Below, piece by piece: positions 10,603 to 22,559 of a stretch of DNA of 64,000 nt. The notes beneath the pieces are model-generated. The model did no database searches, had not been told where the DNA came from, and was given only the letters and a program-made list of their open reading frames with translations. A program made the translations under genes and the position numbers. The DNA lies in NCBI GenBank assembly GCA_963930645.1, contig OZ005650.1, forward strand, positions 61,756,718 through 61,820,717, in the 5' to 3' direction. The first letter of the stretch is position 1, and each line of letters starts with the position of its first letter. Source of the stretch: Salticus scenicus. Taxonomy: Eukaryota; Arthropoda; Arachnida; Araneae; Salticidae.

Positions 10603-11102
10603 TTACATAAAATTCTTTCAGTTAGACCTAACGTTGAAAGTTATGGGAACATTTATTTTATTTCATTTTCTTAAATTTTATTCAACCTGAGCTGTTTATT
10701 TATTTATAACATTTCCAGGGTTCAAGATTCAATGCCAGGTTCCAATCAACGGTCTAACCATTTGAAATTTTTCGTGATTGTTTCTGAAATTAGTGTATAT
10801 AAGTTCTGGAATATTTATGGAGATCCTCTGTAAAGCCTAGACAGTTTGCCTTAACTCACTCATTCACCACCACTGAGGGTACTTTCACCACTTTAAAACA
10901 TCTATAAGTAGACCATAATCGTTTGTTTTATGATGTATTTTGCCATTATAATAATCTTAAATAATAATTTAATATTTTAATTTCGTAATCATTGATTTAC
11001 GAAATTAAAATAAAATATGAAATCCAGAATAATACTGGTAAAAATGTTTAACATTTAAAAATTCAAGGCAACCATTTTATAACAAGCTACTGGGAAGATA
11101 AA
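10320..11102. other. Microsatellite-rich spacer
   Basis: (TTAT)n occurs near 10500-10530 and (ATT)n near 10560-10605. A small hairpin (ATTTTAATTTCGTAA facing TTACGAAATTAAAAT) sits at about 10974-11012. AGTTAGACC.TA...GTTGGAAGTTATG appears twice (about 10465 and 10620), a ~150 bp direct repeat. No gene. Confidence 0.5.
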
Positions 11103-12334
11103 AAGGGAAATAGGTTACCCGTATCATAAAATAAAATTTTCTGTCGAACGAAAAGGCAACGTTTTGCATAAATGAGAGAGTCGTTAATTAACTAAATTTT
11201 CCTTGATGTTGCATCTTTTTAACAAGATATTAGCTAATAATTTTTAATATAGCACTTATATACACTAAAAAAGAAAAGAAAACTTTCAGTAACACCTGAA
11301 ACCTTTGATAGCAGTTTATTTTATTTTATTTTTTTCCCCAGAAGAAAGAATTGCTTTTTTTTTTTTTCATGGATTATCCGTCTTTAAACAGCTATTTTTT
11401 ACATATTACTGTTAAGTAAGCATGCTGAATACATATTATTTCAAATACGCTATAATATCTACTCAACTAATTTTTTATATGAATATAATGCCCTCAATAG
11501 AAAAAATCATGGTTAAAAAATATTGAAAAATTGGTAAAATTATGAGTGAGAAAAACACTACAAAAAAACTTTCTCACACTTCTATAAATATAAACAACGC
11601 TTTCCTGTTAACTAATATAGTGAAAATCGCAATTTAGTTAGAATTTAATGTTCTTAGCAGCCCATTATGCATGAAGTATATATATATATATATATTCTTT
11701 AAATAGTTCTTTTAAAAATATATATTTTTCAAAATTTTCTTTTTCTATAAAAAGAAAATAAAAGTATGGAATTTTTTTCCGTAAAAATGCCTATTTTAAT
11801 ATTTATTTATTTATTTATTACAATGTCTATATGCATCTATGTGTACATGCATGTAAATTATAGAGAAATAAATCTTAAAGATAATTTAAAAAAAAATCAT
11901 CGTGTAAAATAATCACAAATAAATAAATAAATAAAAAATTCACTATAATATTTTAAACATTTTATGGCTTTAATGGAAAGCAGTATCCTAACTACTCATA
12001 AAGCTATTTAAAAATTCGCAAATTTTGCAAGCAATTTCAGTATTTCTCATTTCATCTATAGCCAAAACAAAAATTCCTCATATATTGAACGAATGTTTAC
12101 TGGAAATAGTTAATGATGTATTTCAGCTACCATAAAATTGAAATGAATATTTATGCGAAAGATATATCCAGAATTCAGCTCTTTCTATATTTATAGAAAA
12201 GGAACATTTTATGATTACTCTCGGAAGCAAATGCTTAGCAATATACGTAATAACGACTCTCTCATTTATGCAAAACGTTGCCTTTTCGTTCGACAGAAAA
12301 TTTTATTTTATGATACGGGTAACCTATTTCCCTT
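11103..12334. mobile_element. 1.23 kb element with ~84 bp terminal inverted repeats
   Basis: The left end AAGGGAAATAGGTTACCCG and everything to about 11187 (ending GAGAGAGTCGTTA) is repeated inverted at about 12250-12334, nearly without mismatch. The interior is AT-rich with TTTA/AATA microsatellites near 11805 and 11920, a (TA)n near 11680, and no coding capacity. A 61-codon frame at 12153-12338 is mostly TIR and is not a gene. It is a non-autonomous DNA transposon; the superfamily cannot be set because no target-site duplication is evident. Confidence 0.85.
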
Positions 12335-14332
12335 GTAAGTAATTGATTCCTTGAGCCAATAAACTGAATTTCGTGGAAAATGCTTATTGAATTAAATCTA
12401 ATATGTCTGAGCTAGTAAAATGTTTACCTCACATATAAAATAATACAAAATAGAAGCTTCTATAAGGCTTTTATTGAAAAGGTTAAGAAAGTATTCTCGA
12501 ACGCACATGCTTGTTTAAAATTAATAAGATTAAGATTTTTTCAACATTAATTAACAAATATTTGAATATTTGTAAAAATTAATTTTTTAATATAATAAAC
12601 TTAATATTTTATTTTTTATTATTTTTTATAAAGTCGGTCCGAAATAAAGAAGTGCGCATGTTTTGCTGTAAATTCGGCAATCGTTTAAAGAAAAACTCCC
12701 TGTTAAGTTTCGTAATGTATTGGATCCACTGACAAATGTCTGTCAAATCCCTGTTAAATTTCTGATAAAGTCGATCGTAAATATGAACGCGTGTATAGTG
12801 CGACCATATTTTCTACGACTAGCAGTGAGGCCGAGTCCAAAAGTTTAGAGGGATGCAAAATTGGCCGAGAGATAGTTATTTGGTAAACATCCAGTTATTC
12901 GGTGTTCCCTTATCGCTTGTTTTCTCTCAGTCACCCCCATTTTAACACTGGACTCGTTCAATCCGCACTTGCGCAGAGACTTCCATGGTCGCACGGAATG
13001 TGGTTAAAGAATATAATGTTTTGTTAAGTATATAAGTATATTAGGTGTGTAAGTATAATGTTTTGTTATAATAAATTTAGCATCAACTTAAAGTAAAAAT
13101 TATTGCAAAATCTCATAATATATTAGAATACTTTTGTGTGTTTCTGTAAACGAAGGTTTATACTATTCATTTAATTTTCTCCACGGAGCATGTTATAAGA
13201 TCGATTTAATGATTTACACTCATTTCGTTATTTTTCATTGAATGTATTACTATTGAAGTGTGCATAAAACGATTACCTCCTGTAGTAGACAGTATTGTAA
13301 CAGATAGACTTTAAAGCATATTCTTGTCTTGTAAGAATTAATCATGCACGTTTTTTGACAATGTACTCGATTTTAGCAGATAAATCCTGTAAATATGAAT
13401 AATAATCCCTGATAAACAATATTTACACCAAATGTTCCTAGTTTTATGGTCGATTGGTAATACTTGTTGATTATAGATATATTAAAATATGTAACATTGA
13501 TTTTGAAGTATTTCCCAATTCCAATGCAATTTATTTATTTCTAAAAATGAAAAGCTAAAACAGATGCGCCAGATTAGTAAACAAAGTTATAAGAATAATT
13601 TTGTAGATAAATACTGCCCGGCATAGGAAATGCAACACCATGAAAGAGTGGGTAGAATGAGCAATATTACAATTAAATTTGTACAATGTTTGTATAAGGA
13701 GTGGCTATTTCAATTTATTAATTAAAGAAAGAAAAAAAGAAAAGAAATTTAAAAAAAATTTAAAAAAAATTATTCACAGAAAAAAATTAAATAATCAGAG
13801 AAAAAACAAGACTAGATAAAAAAAAAAAATCAGTTAGATGACGCGTTTAACTTAAAAGTAGTACAGTTCCTTTTCAGTTTGATTGGTTTCTTGTTTATGA
13901 TGCTAATCTAATTTGTCGTTGGCCACAGTCGTTGCACTTATTGTTGTAAATGGTGAAGCTTTCCTTCAACCACCTGCCTCAAGTAGCATATATAAACTAG
14001 CCCATAAGAAATAGTTTAATTTAACAATATTTTGTAATTCTACCATTCTACAAAAATTCATAGGAAGAGTTATGAAAATTCATGTAATCAATTTTGAAAA
14101 CAAGACAAAATAATAATTTTTTATCTTAGAGGCTTGAAGCAATCAACATGCACATTCAAGTCCGCACTCCACTATTCATGCTGTAGTCTCAGCGTGCCCA
14201 TTCTACTCCTTACCGCCGATCCCCTATGTGGGCAATTCCTCCTACCGCGCAATCTCTCCTAGTTTTATCTTAAAAGAAGAAAAAATTTTTACAATAGCAT
14301 AATTTATCTTCAAAACTAGTGTATAATCAATA
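12335..14332. other. Unassigned; contains a more GC-balanced stretch at 12640-13010
   Basis: 12640-13010 has visibly higher GC and sequence complexity than its surroundings (GTCGGTCCGAAATAAAG, CGATCGTAAATATGAACGCG, GCACTTGCGCAGAGACTTCC). No long frame or splice-consistent exon is evident, so it is either regulatory/UTR-like or an old repeat. At 13617-13645 ACTGCCCGGCATAGGAAATG may be one end of a Tc1/mariner element without a partner. The remainder is AT-rich. Confidence 0.35.
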
Positions 14333-14621
14333 TATAGATTTTAAAACTTCTTAACACACCCTAAATTTTAATCCAGCACAACCGGTTTCGAAAGCGTAGC
14401 CTTTCTCCATCGGGTAAAAAAAAAAAAAAAAAAAACACGTTAAACAAATTATTTATTTTCGATTATCTTAATTGCTTTTGCCTCCAAGGCTGTAGTAGCA
14501 CGTGCTTTTTTTTTTTTTTTTTTTTTTTTTTACCTGATGAAGAAAGGCTACGTCCTTTCGAAACCGGTTGTGCTGGCTTAAAATTTATGATGTGTTAAGA
14601 AGTTTTAAAATCTATATACAT
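14333..14621. repeat. Fold-back element with poly-A/poly-T and hammerhead-like core
   Basis: The arms ATAGATTTTAAAACTTCTTA ... CAGCACAACCGGTTTCG (left) and CGAAACCGGTTGTGCTG ... AAGAAGTTTTAAAATCTAT (right) are inverted copies of ~90 bp. They end in poly-A (14418-14437) and poly-T (14506-14531) facing each other around a 70-base loop. On the plus strand the right arm reads CTGATGA at 14534-14540, then A, GAAAGG-CTACGT-CCTTTC, then GAAACCGGTT. This has the core layout of a hammerhead ribozyme with a loopless self-complementary stem III (ACCGGT). Confidence 0.75.
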
Positions 14622-14666
14622 AATTTATCATGTTTAAGAAAATTTGGGGGAAAATTCACGCTTGAT

Positions 14667-14875
14667 TTAACCCTTTCAGGGGCAAGCAAATTTTCCTCAT
14701 TTAAAATCTACAGCCACCAGAAATCACCAGCAATATTAAAAAACAAGAAATAAATGAAGTTATTCGTCTAAGTTATAAAAGAAAAATATTATAGAAATTT
14801 TCCGGGGACAGATTTTGTAATTTTGAATTTAAATTTGTGGTTGCATTATGCAACCACCACCCCTGAAAGGGTTAA
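14667..14875. mobile_element. piggyBac-type MITE, 209 bp with TTAA at both ends
   Basis: TTAACCCTTTCAGGGGCAAG at the left and CACCCCTGAAAGGGTTAA at the right. The TTAA duplication with CCCTTT ends is the piggyBac-superfamily signature. The interior has no coding capacity. Confidence 0.85.
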
Positions 14876-15256
14876 TAGGTGATTTCAGCTGTGATTTAAT
14901 GGATTATAATTTATATATTACCACTGAAAAGATTATTAAGAGACTAATTATTGATAGTTCTATTCTATTGCTTTTCGCCGTTCAAGGGGTCGGGTACCTT
15001 TTTGACGATGAAAATATCAACAAAAAATTATCACGATCCTTTTTACAATAATTTAAAAAATAATTACTTTTAAAACTTGCAATTTTAATAAGTATTAAGA
15101 AAATTTTGTCTCTCTATTACAGCTATTGTAATATTGGTACATTTTAAATTTTGTTTGTTTTTTAATAAAAATGTCAGAGTTATTTTTTTATCGCTAAAAG
15201 CCTTGCACGCAGTATTACATGTAAGTAATACATCACATGAACCTAAAAAAAATCTG
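14876..15256. other. AT-rich spacer
   Basis: No repeat ends were seen. The 67-codon frame overlapping the MITE right end (14848-15051) has no recognisable domain. Confidence 0.35.
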
Positions 15257-16266
15257 GAGTGACTCCACTCGACTTTCCGAACATTGAGTAATTAACAGTT
15301 TTGTAGATAAAGTAAAGAAAGAGTAGTTGTTAAACAAACAAAAGAGAGAAAACCATAATAGAGTGTTTGAGTATTTTTCTCCATCTATTACACGTTGTTT
15401 TATTTAACGCTACTGAACTTTGAGCCCATAGATCATAATGACAAAGAAATTTTCGTTGTGTCCCTGTAAAAACCTATAAATGTTAGATTCACCAAAATGC
15501 TTATAGTTAGTGCAACAGTGATTTATAATACTCATATAAATTTTCAGCTGAATTCAATAAGGCGTTTAGATGCTATCGTACTTTTAAAAATTTAGTCCCA
15601 TAGGCCATAATGATAAAGAATTTTTCTTTGTGTCCCTGTAAAAAAACTGTAAGTGCTAGATTCACCAAAATCTATACAGTTAGTTCAACTGTGATCTATA
15701 ACATGTGTACAATTTTTTTGCTCGGATTAATAAGGCGTTTAGACACTATCACATTTTTAAAAATTTGGCCCCATAGGCATAATGATAAAGAATTTTTCTT
15801 TGTGTCCCTGTAAAAAAACTATAAGTGCTAGATTCTCCAAAATCTATACAGATTGAGTATTTGTGATCTATAATATGTGTATAAAATTTTTGCTCAATTG
15901 AATAAGGCGTTTAGATGCTATCGCACTTTTAAGATTTTGCTCCCATAGGCCATAATGATAAAGAATTTTTCTTTGTGTCCCTGTAAAAAAACTATAAGTG
16001 CTAGATTCACCAAAATCTATAGGGTTCGTACTATGGTGACTTACAATATGCGTACCAACTTTCACGTTAATCGAACGAAGCGTTTAGACGCTAGCGTGTT
16101 CACAGACATACACACATACACACATACACACACACATACATACATCATCGTAAAAATAGTGAAAACGGACTCAGGGGACCTCAAAACGTATAGAAACATC
16201 AAAATCTCGAATTCGGATTTTTGACATGATTACAATACTTTCCTCACTATAGTGTTCGGAAAGTAA
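15257..16266 (-). repeat. Modular repeat family B, longest copy, with four ~173 bp tandem units
   Basis: Read on the minus strand it begins ACTTTCCGAACACTATAGTG, then GGAAAGTATTGTAATCATG, then the box ATACGTTTTGAGGTCCCCTGA, a TATG/TG microsatellite (16106-16145 on plus), and four tandem units of ~173 bp. It ends with GTTCGGAAAGTCGAGTGGAG, GTCACTCCAGATT. Units start near 15425, 15598, 15771 and 15942 on plus; each contains CATAATGATAAAGAA, TTTGTGTCCCTGTAAAAA and TCACCAAAATCTATA. Short frames through the units are repeat shadows. The layout matches families A and C. Confidence 0.85.
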
Positions 16267-16333
16267 TATATGCACATAGAAAAATACCGTATGATTTAAA
16301 TGATAAAAAATTTGTTTTGCTAAAAAGCACCAT

Positions 16334-16370
<37 letters not shown>

Positions 16371-17637
16371 GCAATTATTACTTAAAAATTTTGTCACAAA
16401 TTTTTGTGTAATTATGTTAAAATTACAAAAATTTTAATGTTAAAAAGCTAATCGTTCATCATTTCATGTAATTATATCTCATGTAAAAGCTGTTGAACTT
16501 TCATTAAACTCTGGATAACATCACAGAGATATTATGTGTTCAAGATTATACATCAACAAAAAATTTGTACTAACATTTTTATATTAAAAAAAAGAAAATA
16601 AATAAATTAGCAATATTTTAATGGTTGTAATAAAGAAATACAACCTTTCTTAATACCGGTTAAAATTTAGAAAACTAAAAAGTAATTATTTTTCGAATTG
16701 TTGTAAATAAAGTTATGGTCATTTTTTTCTGATATTATCTCCTTTAAAAATACCTGATTACTTATAGAACTTGGAAGAACTTCGAAAAATGATTGCTCGA
16801 CAATCCCGCACTGGACGCATTTTCATTGGGTGCAACTCAATCATAAATTCTGCTCTTCCATCTTTATTTTATTTATTTATTTATTCATTCATTTATTTTT
16901 GTTATGCTAAACCCATATTTAATCTGCAGTTATATATTGATTCAAGAAAGATTCAGAGCCCTCTGAATTTTTAAGTTAATAGTTTCAAGTTCCATAAAGC
17001 GATTCGGCTCATGTTCTCTGATTTCTCATTGGGGGAGATAGAACGTATGTATGCTGTATTTGAATAAACGAATAACTACTATCACTTTGTTTTTACTCTT
17101 TAATGATTTACTTATTTATTATTTGAGTTTTTTCTACTTTACTTAATTATTTATCATTTCAATTTAATTTTTAATATTTATCATTATGTTCAATTCTACA
17201 TTATGCTTATTTATGTTTATTATTTCTGTTATGCCGTATTGTTTTATAATTTTTTCTTATATTTTACTAGTATTGTTATATATATGTTCGTCCCTCAAGG
17301 ACCGAAGGTATGGCGGTGTCTGGTTTTCGTTAAACGGTTTTACACCGTCAAGTGCTCGATGCGATCGTTATCAGGTCATCAAGCTGCTAACGTGGTCAAA
17401 CCATCTCCCCGTCGTGGATCTAAATTGTGATGGCTCCTCTTTCTTCAACTCCATTTTGGATCTTTTATTCCCGTGAATTATTTCCATTGTTTTGGCTGCA
17501 ATCATTTTTAGCCCTCAAAATTCATCTCAAAGTTCTGTAATTGAGGTGATTTTTCAAGCAGTAGGTCATTATCCGATGATCTAGTGATTTTTTGCAACTG
17601 GGACGGTTAACAAGCGGTAGAATTATCTTTGTCAGGT
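16267..17637. other. AT-rich spacer with a GC-richer patch at 17285-17450
   Basis: Poly-A of ~30 runs near 16339-16368. At 17285-17450 a higher-GC patch (CAAGGACCGAAGGTATGGCG ... CTCCCCGTCGTGGATC) is open in two frames on plus but shows no domain I recognise. It may be an old SINE or retroelement fragment. Confidence 0.35.
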
Positions 17638-17757
17638 ACACTGTAAAAAAATAACTATTACCAGCTGCAAGAAACTCTCTGTGATTGGAGAAAATAATTA
17701 TTTTCTCCAATCACAGAGAGTTTCTTGCAGCTGGTAATAGTTATTTTTTTACAGTGT
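17638..17757. repeat. Perfect 120-bp palindrome (60-bp arms, no spacer)
   Basis: Every base from 17638 to 17697 pairs with 17698-17757 when the strand folds; the centre is AATAA|TTATT. The ends ACACTGTAAAAAAATAAC and GTTATTTTTTTACAGTGT resemble the CACTGT...ACAGTG ends of the MITE at 23858-24091. Both strands therefore encode the same short peptide start (MEKIIIFSNHREF), which is a by-product of the symmetry. Confidence 0.97.
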
Positions 17758-18532
17758 TGGTAGGAGCCATCGTTTCTAAGTTCCACGGGGAGAAACATTG
17801 GAAACACGGTTCAATTTGTTCCGTTCTGTTGAACCCATACGTCGGGTTTCTAAAAGTGTCCAAAGTGTCCTAAAAGTGTCCTTTAAATAGCGAAACACAA
17901 TTATCAATATTTAATTTCTCAGTAATCTTTTCAGTCGTAATCCGTGTTATTGCTTGTTCCGCGGATGGCTCTGACTTGTGTTCCTATTATTCAAGCATGT
18001 CTAATGTATGTTATATGTATATTTTTGGAAGTTACGATTTACAGCACTAGTCTAAATTTATACAGCAAAAAGTGCCAGTATCCAAAATAATTCTGTAAAA
18101 TTACATCTGTTTCTATTTTTAACGCGCTCTTTAAAATATCAAAAAAGTGTTTATTCATGATTCGCTTGAAATTTATCACAAAAGCAGTGGACGATTTTTT
18201 TTTTTTATTATTGTGTGTTGTTATATGTATTCTAATATGTTTATTTTTTACAATTTAATTACAAATCGATAAATAAAAATTCCTACTTTTTTTTTTTTTA
18301 TAAATTAATTAAATTCAGATGAAAGTTTATTTTTATTTATTTAGTTAATTAGTTTTATTTATTTTATTTATTACTTTTTACTTATTTATTTTTATTTATT
18401 TATTTATTTTTTTTTTTCAAATTTTCGTAATAAAAGTGTAAACTCTAAATAAACTCACATTTGTCCTTCTAAAACTATTATATCACGCCTTTAATAATTT
18501 GGAATTCAAACAATAAATAAAGTTTAAAAACA
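17758..18532. other. AT-rich spacer
   Basis: TAAAAGTGTCC/AAAGTGTCC is repeated at 17849-17880. T-rich tracts run at 18197-18207 and 18288-18300, and (TTTA)n at 18330-18410. No gene. Confidence 0.4.
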
Positions 18533-19100
18533 ATCTGGAGTGTTTTCAATCGACTTTTCGAACAAATAATTAACGATTGCATAAATAAATAAAAGTAAGA
18601 GAACTCGCTAGAAACTCACACATCATAGTGGTAAAGAATTTTTCGTTGTGTCCCTGTAAAAATCTATAAGTGACAGACTCCCCAAAATCTATACAGTTCT
18701 TTCGACAATGATCTGTAACACGTATATAAATTTTCAGCTCAATCGGATAAGGCACTTAGACGCTATTGCACTTTAAATAATTTAAACCCGTGCCCTAATG
18801 ATAAAGAATTTTTCCTTGTGTCCCTGTAAAATTATCGTAAGTGCTAGATTCACCAAAATTAATAAGTTTCGTTTTACGGTGACCTATAACATACGTACTC
18901 ATTTTTAACTCATTTGAACAAAGCGTTTAGATGCTATCGTGTTCACTCACACATACACACATACATACATACATCACCATAAAAATAGAAAAAATGAACT
19001 CAGGAGACCTAAAAACGTATAGATACACCAAAATCCCAAAGTTGAATATTTATCATGATTACAATACTTCCCTTACATATGTATGTTCAAAAAGTAAAAA
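18533..19100 (-). repeat. Modular repeat family B, shorter copy with two tandem units
   Basis: The plus strand starts CAATCTGGAGTG, carries two units (near 18600 and 18785) with AAAGAATTTTTC.TTGTGTCC, then a CACACATA microsatellite (18948-18972), the box AGGAGACCTAAAAACGTATA, and ends ATGTTCAAAAAGTA. It is colinear with 15257-16266 but lacks two units. Confidence 0.8.
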
Positions 19101-19121
19101 AAAAAATTAACCCTTTTAAAC

Positions 19122-19328
19122 AGACATGCCAGCATTTTAATTTATTCCGGAGAATTGGTACTACCCACACTTTTTCCACACCACTTTTGTTGATGGTTAT
19201 CTTTCTTATTATTTAATCGTAATTACATATTACAGAAAAAATCTCTACAAATAAAGTAATATGAAACAAAAAAATTAAAAGTGCGGGTAATAACAACGGT
19301 CCGAAAAAAATTAAAATGTTGGCACGTG
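19122..19328. mobile_element. MITE, CCGCC-box-related family M3 (copy 1, diverged)
   Basis: ACATGCCAGCATTTTAATTT faces AAATTAAAATGTTGGCACGT. Inner arms GTACTACCCACACTTTTT face AAAAGTGCGGGTAATAAC. Confidence 0.75.
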
Positions 19329-20383
19329 AGCTTTTAAATATTTTTTTATTCACAATTCGTCGTCTTACAGCTAATCAGTAATAATAAGTTTCAAAGTTTG
19401 AGAAAGAAAACATTAACATAAAGGCATTTAAAAACACTCAAAAGCTCTTTTTCAAAATATTTTTGAAAGTGCTTGGAAAACATTTTCATAGAAATTATTA
19501 AATTAATTTAGAAACTTTTTAAAACTACTTTAAAATTTTGTATGCTAATAAATTTTTCTACTGAATCATTAATCCATTTTTTCTTTTCTTTTGCAATCTT
19601 AACAGTATTTCTGTTTGTTGATAAAACTTTTTTTTTTTTTTTTTAATAATAATTAATATTCAAATATTTTTTTTCTCATGTGAAAAGTAAACGAAAAATA
19701 AGCTTTTTTTTTTTATAATAGCTAATAAGAAAGTTCGTAAAATAATTTATTTTCACAAGCACAAAAACGCTAAAAATAACTAATGTTCTTTTAGAGAAAA
19801 CTGAAATTGGATTATCTTAAAAATTAATTTTCTAGAAAAAATGAAAAGGTTTTTTTGTTGTTGTTGTTGTTGTTTTTTACGTTACAGACATATTTGAACT
19901 AAATTTTAGTTTTGAAAGCTTTAAATTAAACTACTTTATTTTCAAATTTTCTCTAAGCACAAAAGAACTTATTATTATTATTATTATTTATCAGTTTACA
20001 GATTAATAAATTTCTCTATTAATCCATTCATACACAGACATCAAACTTACATGCTTAAATTTCATGTACAAATTAGATATCTTAGATACATCATACAATA
20101 CCATAGGTGCCAAATCTCCCGTTTTTCAAGGGAGACATCCCAGCTAAAAAAAAATCTTCAAAAAATAATAAGTTTAGGGGGGGGGGGAATATTATTTGCA
20201 ATTTTTTTGCTTTCAAACTGCAATAATTCTGTAGATTTTATTATTCTTGTTCCAAATACTTTCAGATTGTCGCCATGTTTTAGTAGTTTTTCTACAGACT
20301 TTTTTTAGCTAGGATTACACCAGAAAGTTTTTATTACTTCCATTACCCTACTACCGTAGGTAATAGAAGTATTGTATTTGGTC
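19329..20383. other. AT-rich spacer
   Basis: Contains TTG (19856-19875) and TTA (19970-19988) microsatellites, several poly-T tracts, and a GGGGGGGGGG run near 20177-20186. Nothing coding was recognised. Confidence 0.4.
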
Positions 20384-20915
20384 CAAAAATTCGATATGTA
20401 TACATTAAAATTCAAACAAATTCAGAATAAACTTTTTACAATTTGAATTTGAAATTTTCAAGTGGTTTCCACTTAAAAACAAAATGCGGAGCAACGTGGT
20501 TAACAAACTCATTCAGGATATTTATAAAATAAGTTCAGTGTCCGAATTTGTTTCAATTTGGAGTATTATTTCGGAAGTTATCGTGATTTTAAATTTTCAA
20601 GTGGTAGCCTGATGTCAAGTGGCTACGCTTAACTTAAGATATCCGCCACTTTGTTAAAAATGGTGGATAAAGCTTTATTGAGACTCTTATGTGGCCTATA
20701 TTTACATCAAAATTCAAGCAAATTCGGCTTTAAATACGCTTTTTACAATGAGGATTTCAAATTTTTAAGTGGCCACCACTTAAAAACAAAAAGGCGGAGC
20801 AACTTGTTTAACGAACTCATCCAAGATATTTATAAGATAAGTTCGCTGTCTAAATTAGGTTCGATTTGGAGCATTATTTCGGGAGTTATCGTGATAACAA
20901 AATTTTCATTATAGA
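20384..20915 (+). repeat. Two tandem units of ~310 bp
   Basis: ACATTAAAATTCAAACAAATTC ... CAAGTGG...CCACTTAAAAACAAAA...GCGGAGCAAC ... GATATTTATAA.ATAAGTTC ... GGAGTATTATTTCGG.AGTTATCGTGAT recurs in the same order at about 20395-20595 and 20700-20900. Each unit includes a small inverted pair, AAGTGG...CCACTT. Class unknown; not coding despite an 87-codon frame. Confidence 0.8.
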
Positions 20916-20993
20916 TAGATAAATAAACGAAGTGATTGCAATAGTAGGTAGATTTCTAAAGAAATCAATCTAAAAGATAAAACTGAAAAACAC

Positions 20994-21031
<38 letters not shown>

Positions 21032-21233
21032 GAGAGATTATAATTAAAGTTACAATTTCTAAACGCTATAATTTTAAAAATACCGGTCATAATGACTTGA
21101 TGTTTTACCCGAACAATCCTGAGACAATGGAATTTTTCCTGGTGTAGGAAAAAAGTAGTTCCAAAATGTGCCTATAGATGACGCTGTCAGAGAAAGCGCC
21201 TGAATTAATTCATCAAACACAGAAATGTTGTTA
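20916..21233. other. Spacer with 27-base poly-A
   Basis: Poly-A runs at about 20999-21027. No gene. Confidence 0.4.
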
Positions 21234-21345
21234 CAGTCGGCAGCAAAATTATTCGAATGGTTGCAAAAATTCCTGTATAAAAAAAGTACACTTAATACTG
21301 TTTTGTTAAATAAATCCTTGTTGAATCATGTTCTTAGATCATTTA
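21234..21345 (+). mobile_element. Half copy of the CAGTCGGC Tc1-type MITE
   Basis: CAGTCGGCAGCAAAATTATT, AGTACACTTAATACTGTTTT and AAATAAATCCTTGTTGAATC match the left half of 62772-62985. The right half is missing after GTTCTTAGA. Confidence 0.8.
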
Positions 21346-22559
21346 ATTCTTGATTATTAAACTGGGAATAGTGTAAGATTAATTTGATTGAACTTAAATG
21401 GAAAAGCAAATAAGGTTTTGCACTATTTTTGTAATGATAATCATCAAGCATCATCATGAGCAAACTCTATAGCTGCTACAATATGGAAAATTAATCCATG
21501 CCATTAAGTGTTATGCGATCAGATAAATCTTCTTTAATGGGTGGTCTCTATACATTAAAGTACAAAATTGCCTAATTGCTTTCATTTAGTTTAGTCATTA
21601 CGCAATTTTTTTTTTAATGAGATCCATGATTATAATACATTTAAAAGATATTTCTAAAAATAAATTTTACGCATTATCTAATAAGATAAAAAAGAAGAAT
21701 AAGATTTCGACTATATCTGTTTATTTATATACAATCTCACGATTTTTTTTTTTTTTTTTAAACCATATAACTCTCCACATTGTTTTTATAAAGATACTCT
21801 AAGGCGGAGGAAACTAAAATATCCGAAAAGATATATATATATATTTTTTTTTTTAACTTTTTTTCTATACATCTATATATATATAAAAAAAAAAAAAAAA
21901 AAGTGTTAGATTCATGAATATTTTCGGTCGCCGGTTTTCGATCAGTTTATACGTTTTATGGCGCACTGAACAGAGTTTGACCATTTTGATAAAATGACTG
22001 TTTAACTGTGTGTGTGTGTGTGTGTGTGTGAAAATGATATCTACACGCTTCATCTTACGTATTATTCGAATACCAATTTTTCTGGCAGTCTTCGCATTTT
22101 TTCAACTACGGGAGATCGTTTATAGCCGCAATTCGATTATAATTACCCTGTATTATTTTCACAGAGATTCATACCAAAATAATAATTTTTAAACCTGGAA
22201 GTAGGTATGTATTAAAACATAGTGCAAAAGTGCAAAATAATAAAAAATAATAATTTGAAAAAACTTTCTCAACAGCTTTTCATAAAAATTTTGAAAAATG
22301 TCTATTTTATTTTATAATAAAATTCCTCGAACATAAGAAATTTTTTTATTGAAATATAAATATTATTTTTATTGATTTTAAACTTCGATTAGTGTCTGAT
22401 AAATCTAATTCATTAAATGACCTTTAAATGCGCTCAGAACACAGCCTGGATAATTAATATTATCTTAAGCTAATACTTTCACAAACATTCTTTAAACAGA
22501 AATTATTAAATTCTAAATAATCCAGTAAAAGTTTAAAGGTGAAAAAAATTTAAATAAAA
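21346..22559. other. AT-rich spacer
   Basis: (GT)n at 22006-22030, (TA)n near 21832 and 21873, poly-T/poly-A tracts at 21740-21757 and 21885-21903. No domain is visible in the short frames. Confidence 0.4.

Noticed and set aside
15610..16224. Repeated frames beginning MIKNFSLCPCKK
   Set aside because: They come from the 173-bp tandem units of family B, where the same start recurs by repetition.
17186..17476. 96-codon frame as a possible host exon
   Set aside because: The first half is AT-rich hydrophobic translation and the second half is open in two frames at once; no domain or splice evidence.
17522..17873. Two identical 62-codon frames on opposite strands
   Set aside because: The identity is forced by the perfect palindrome at 17638-17757; no domain is present.
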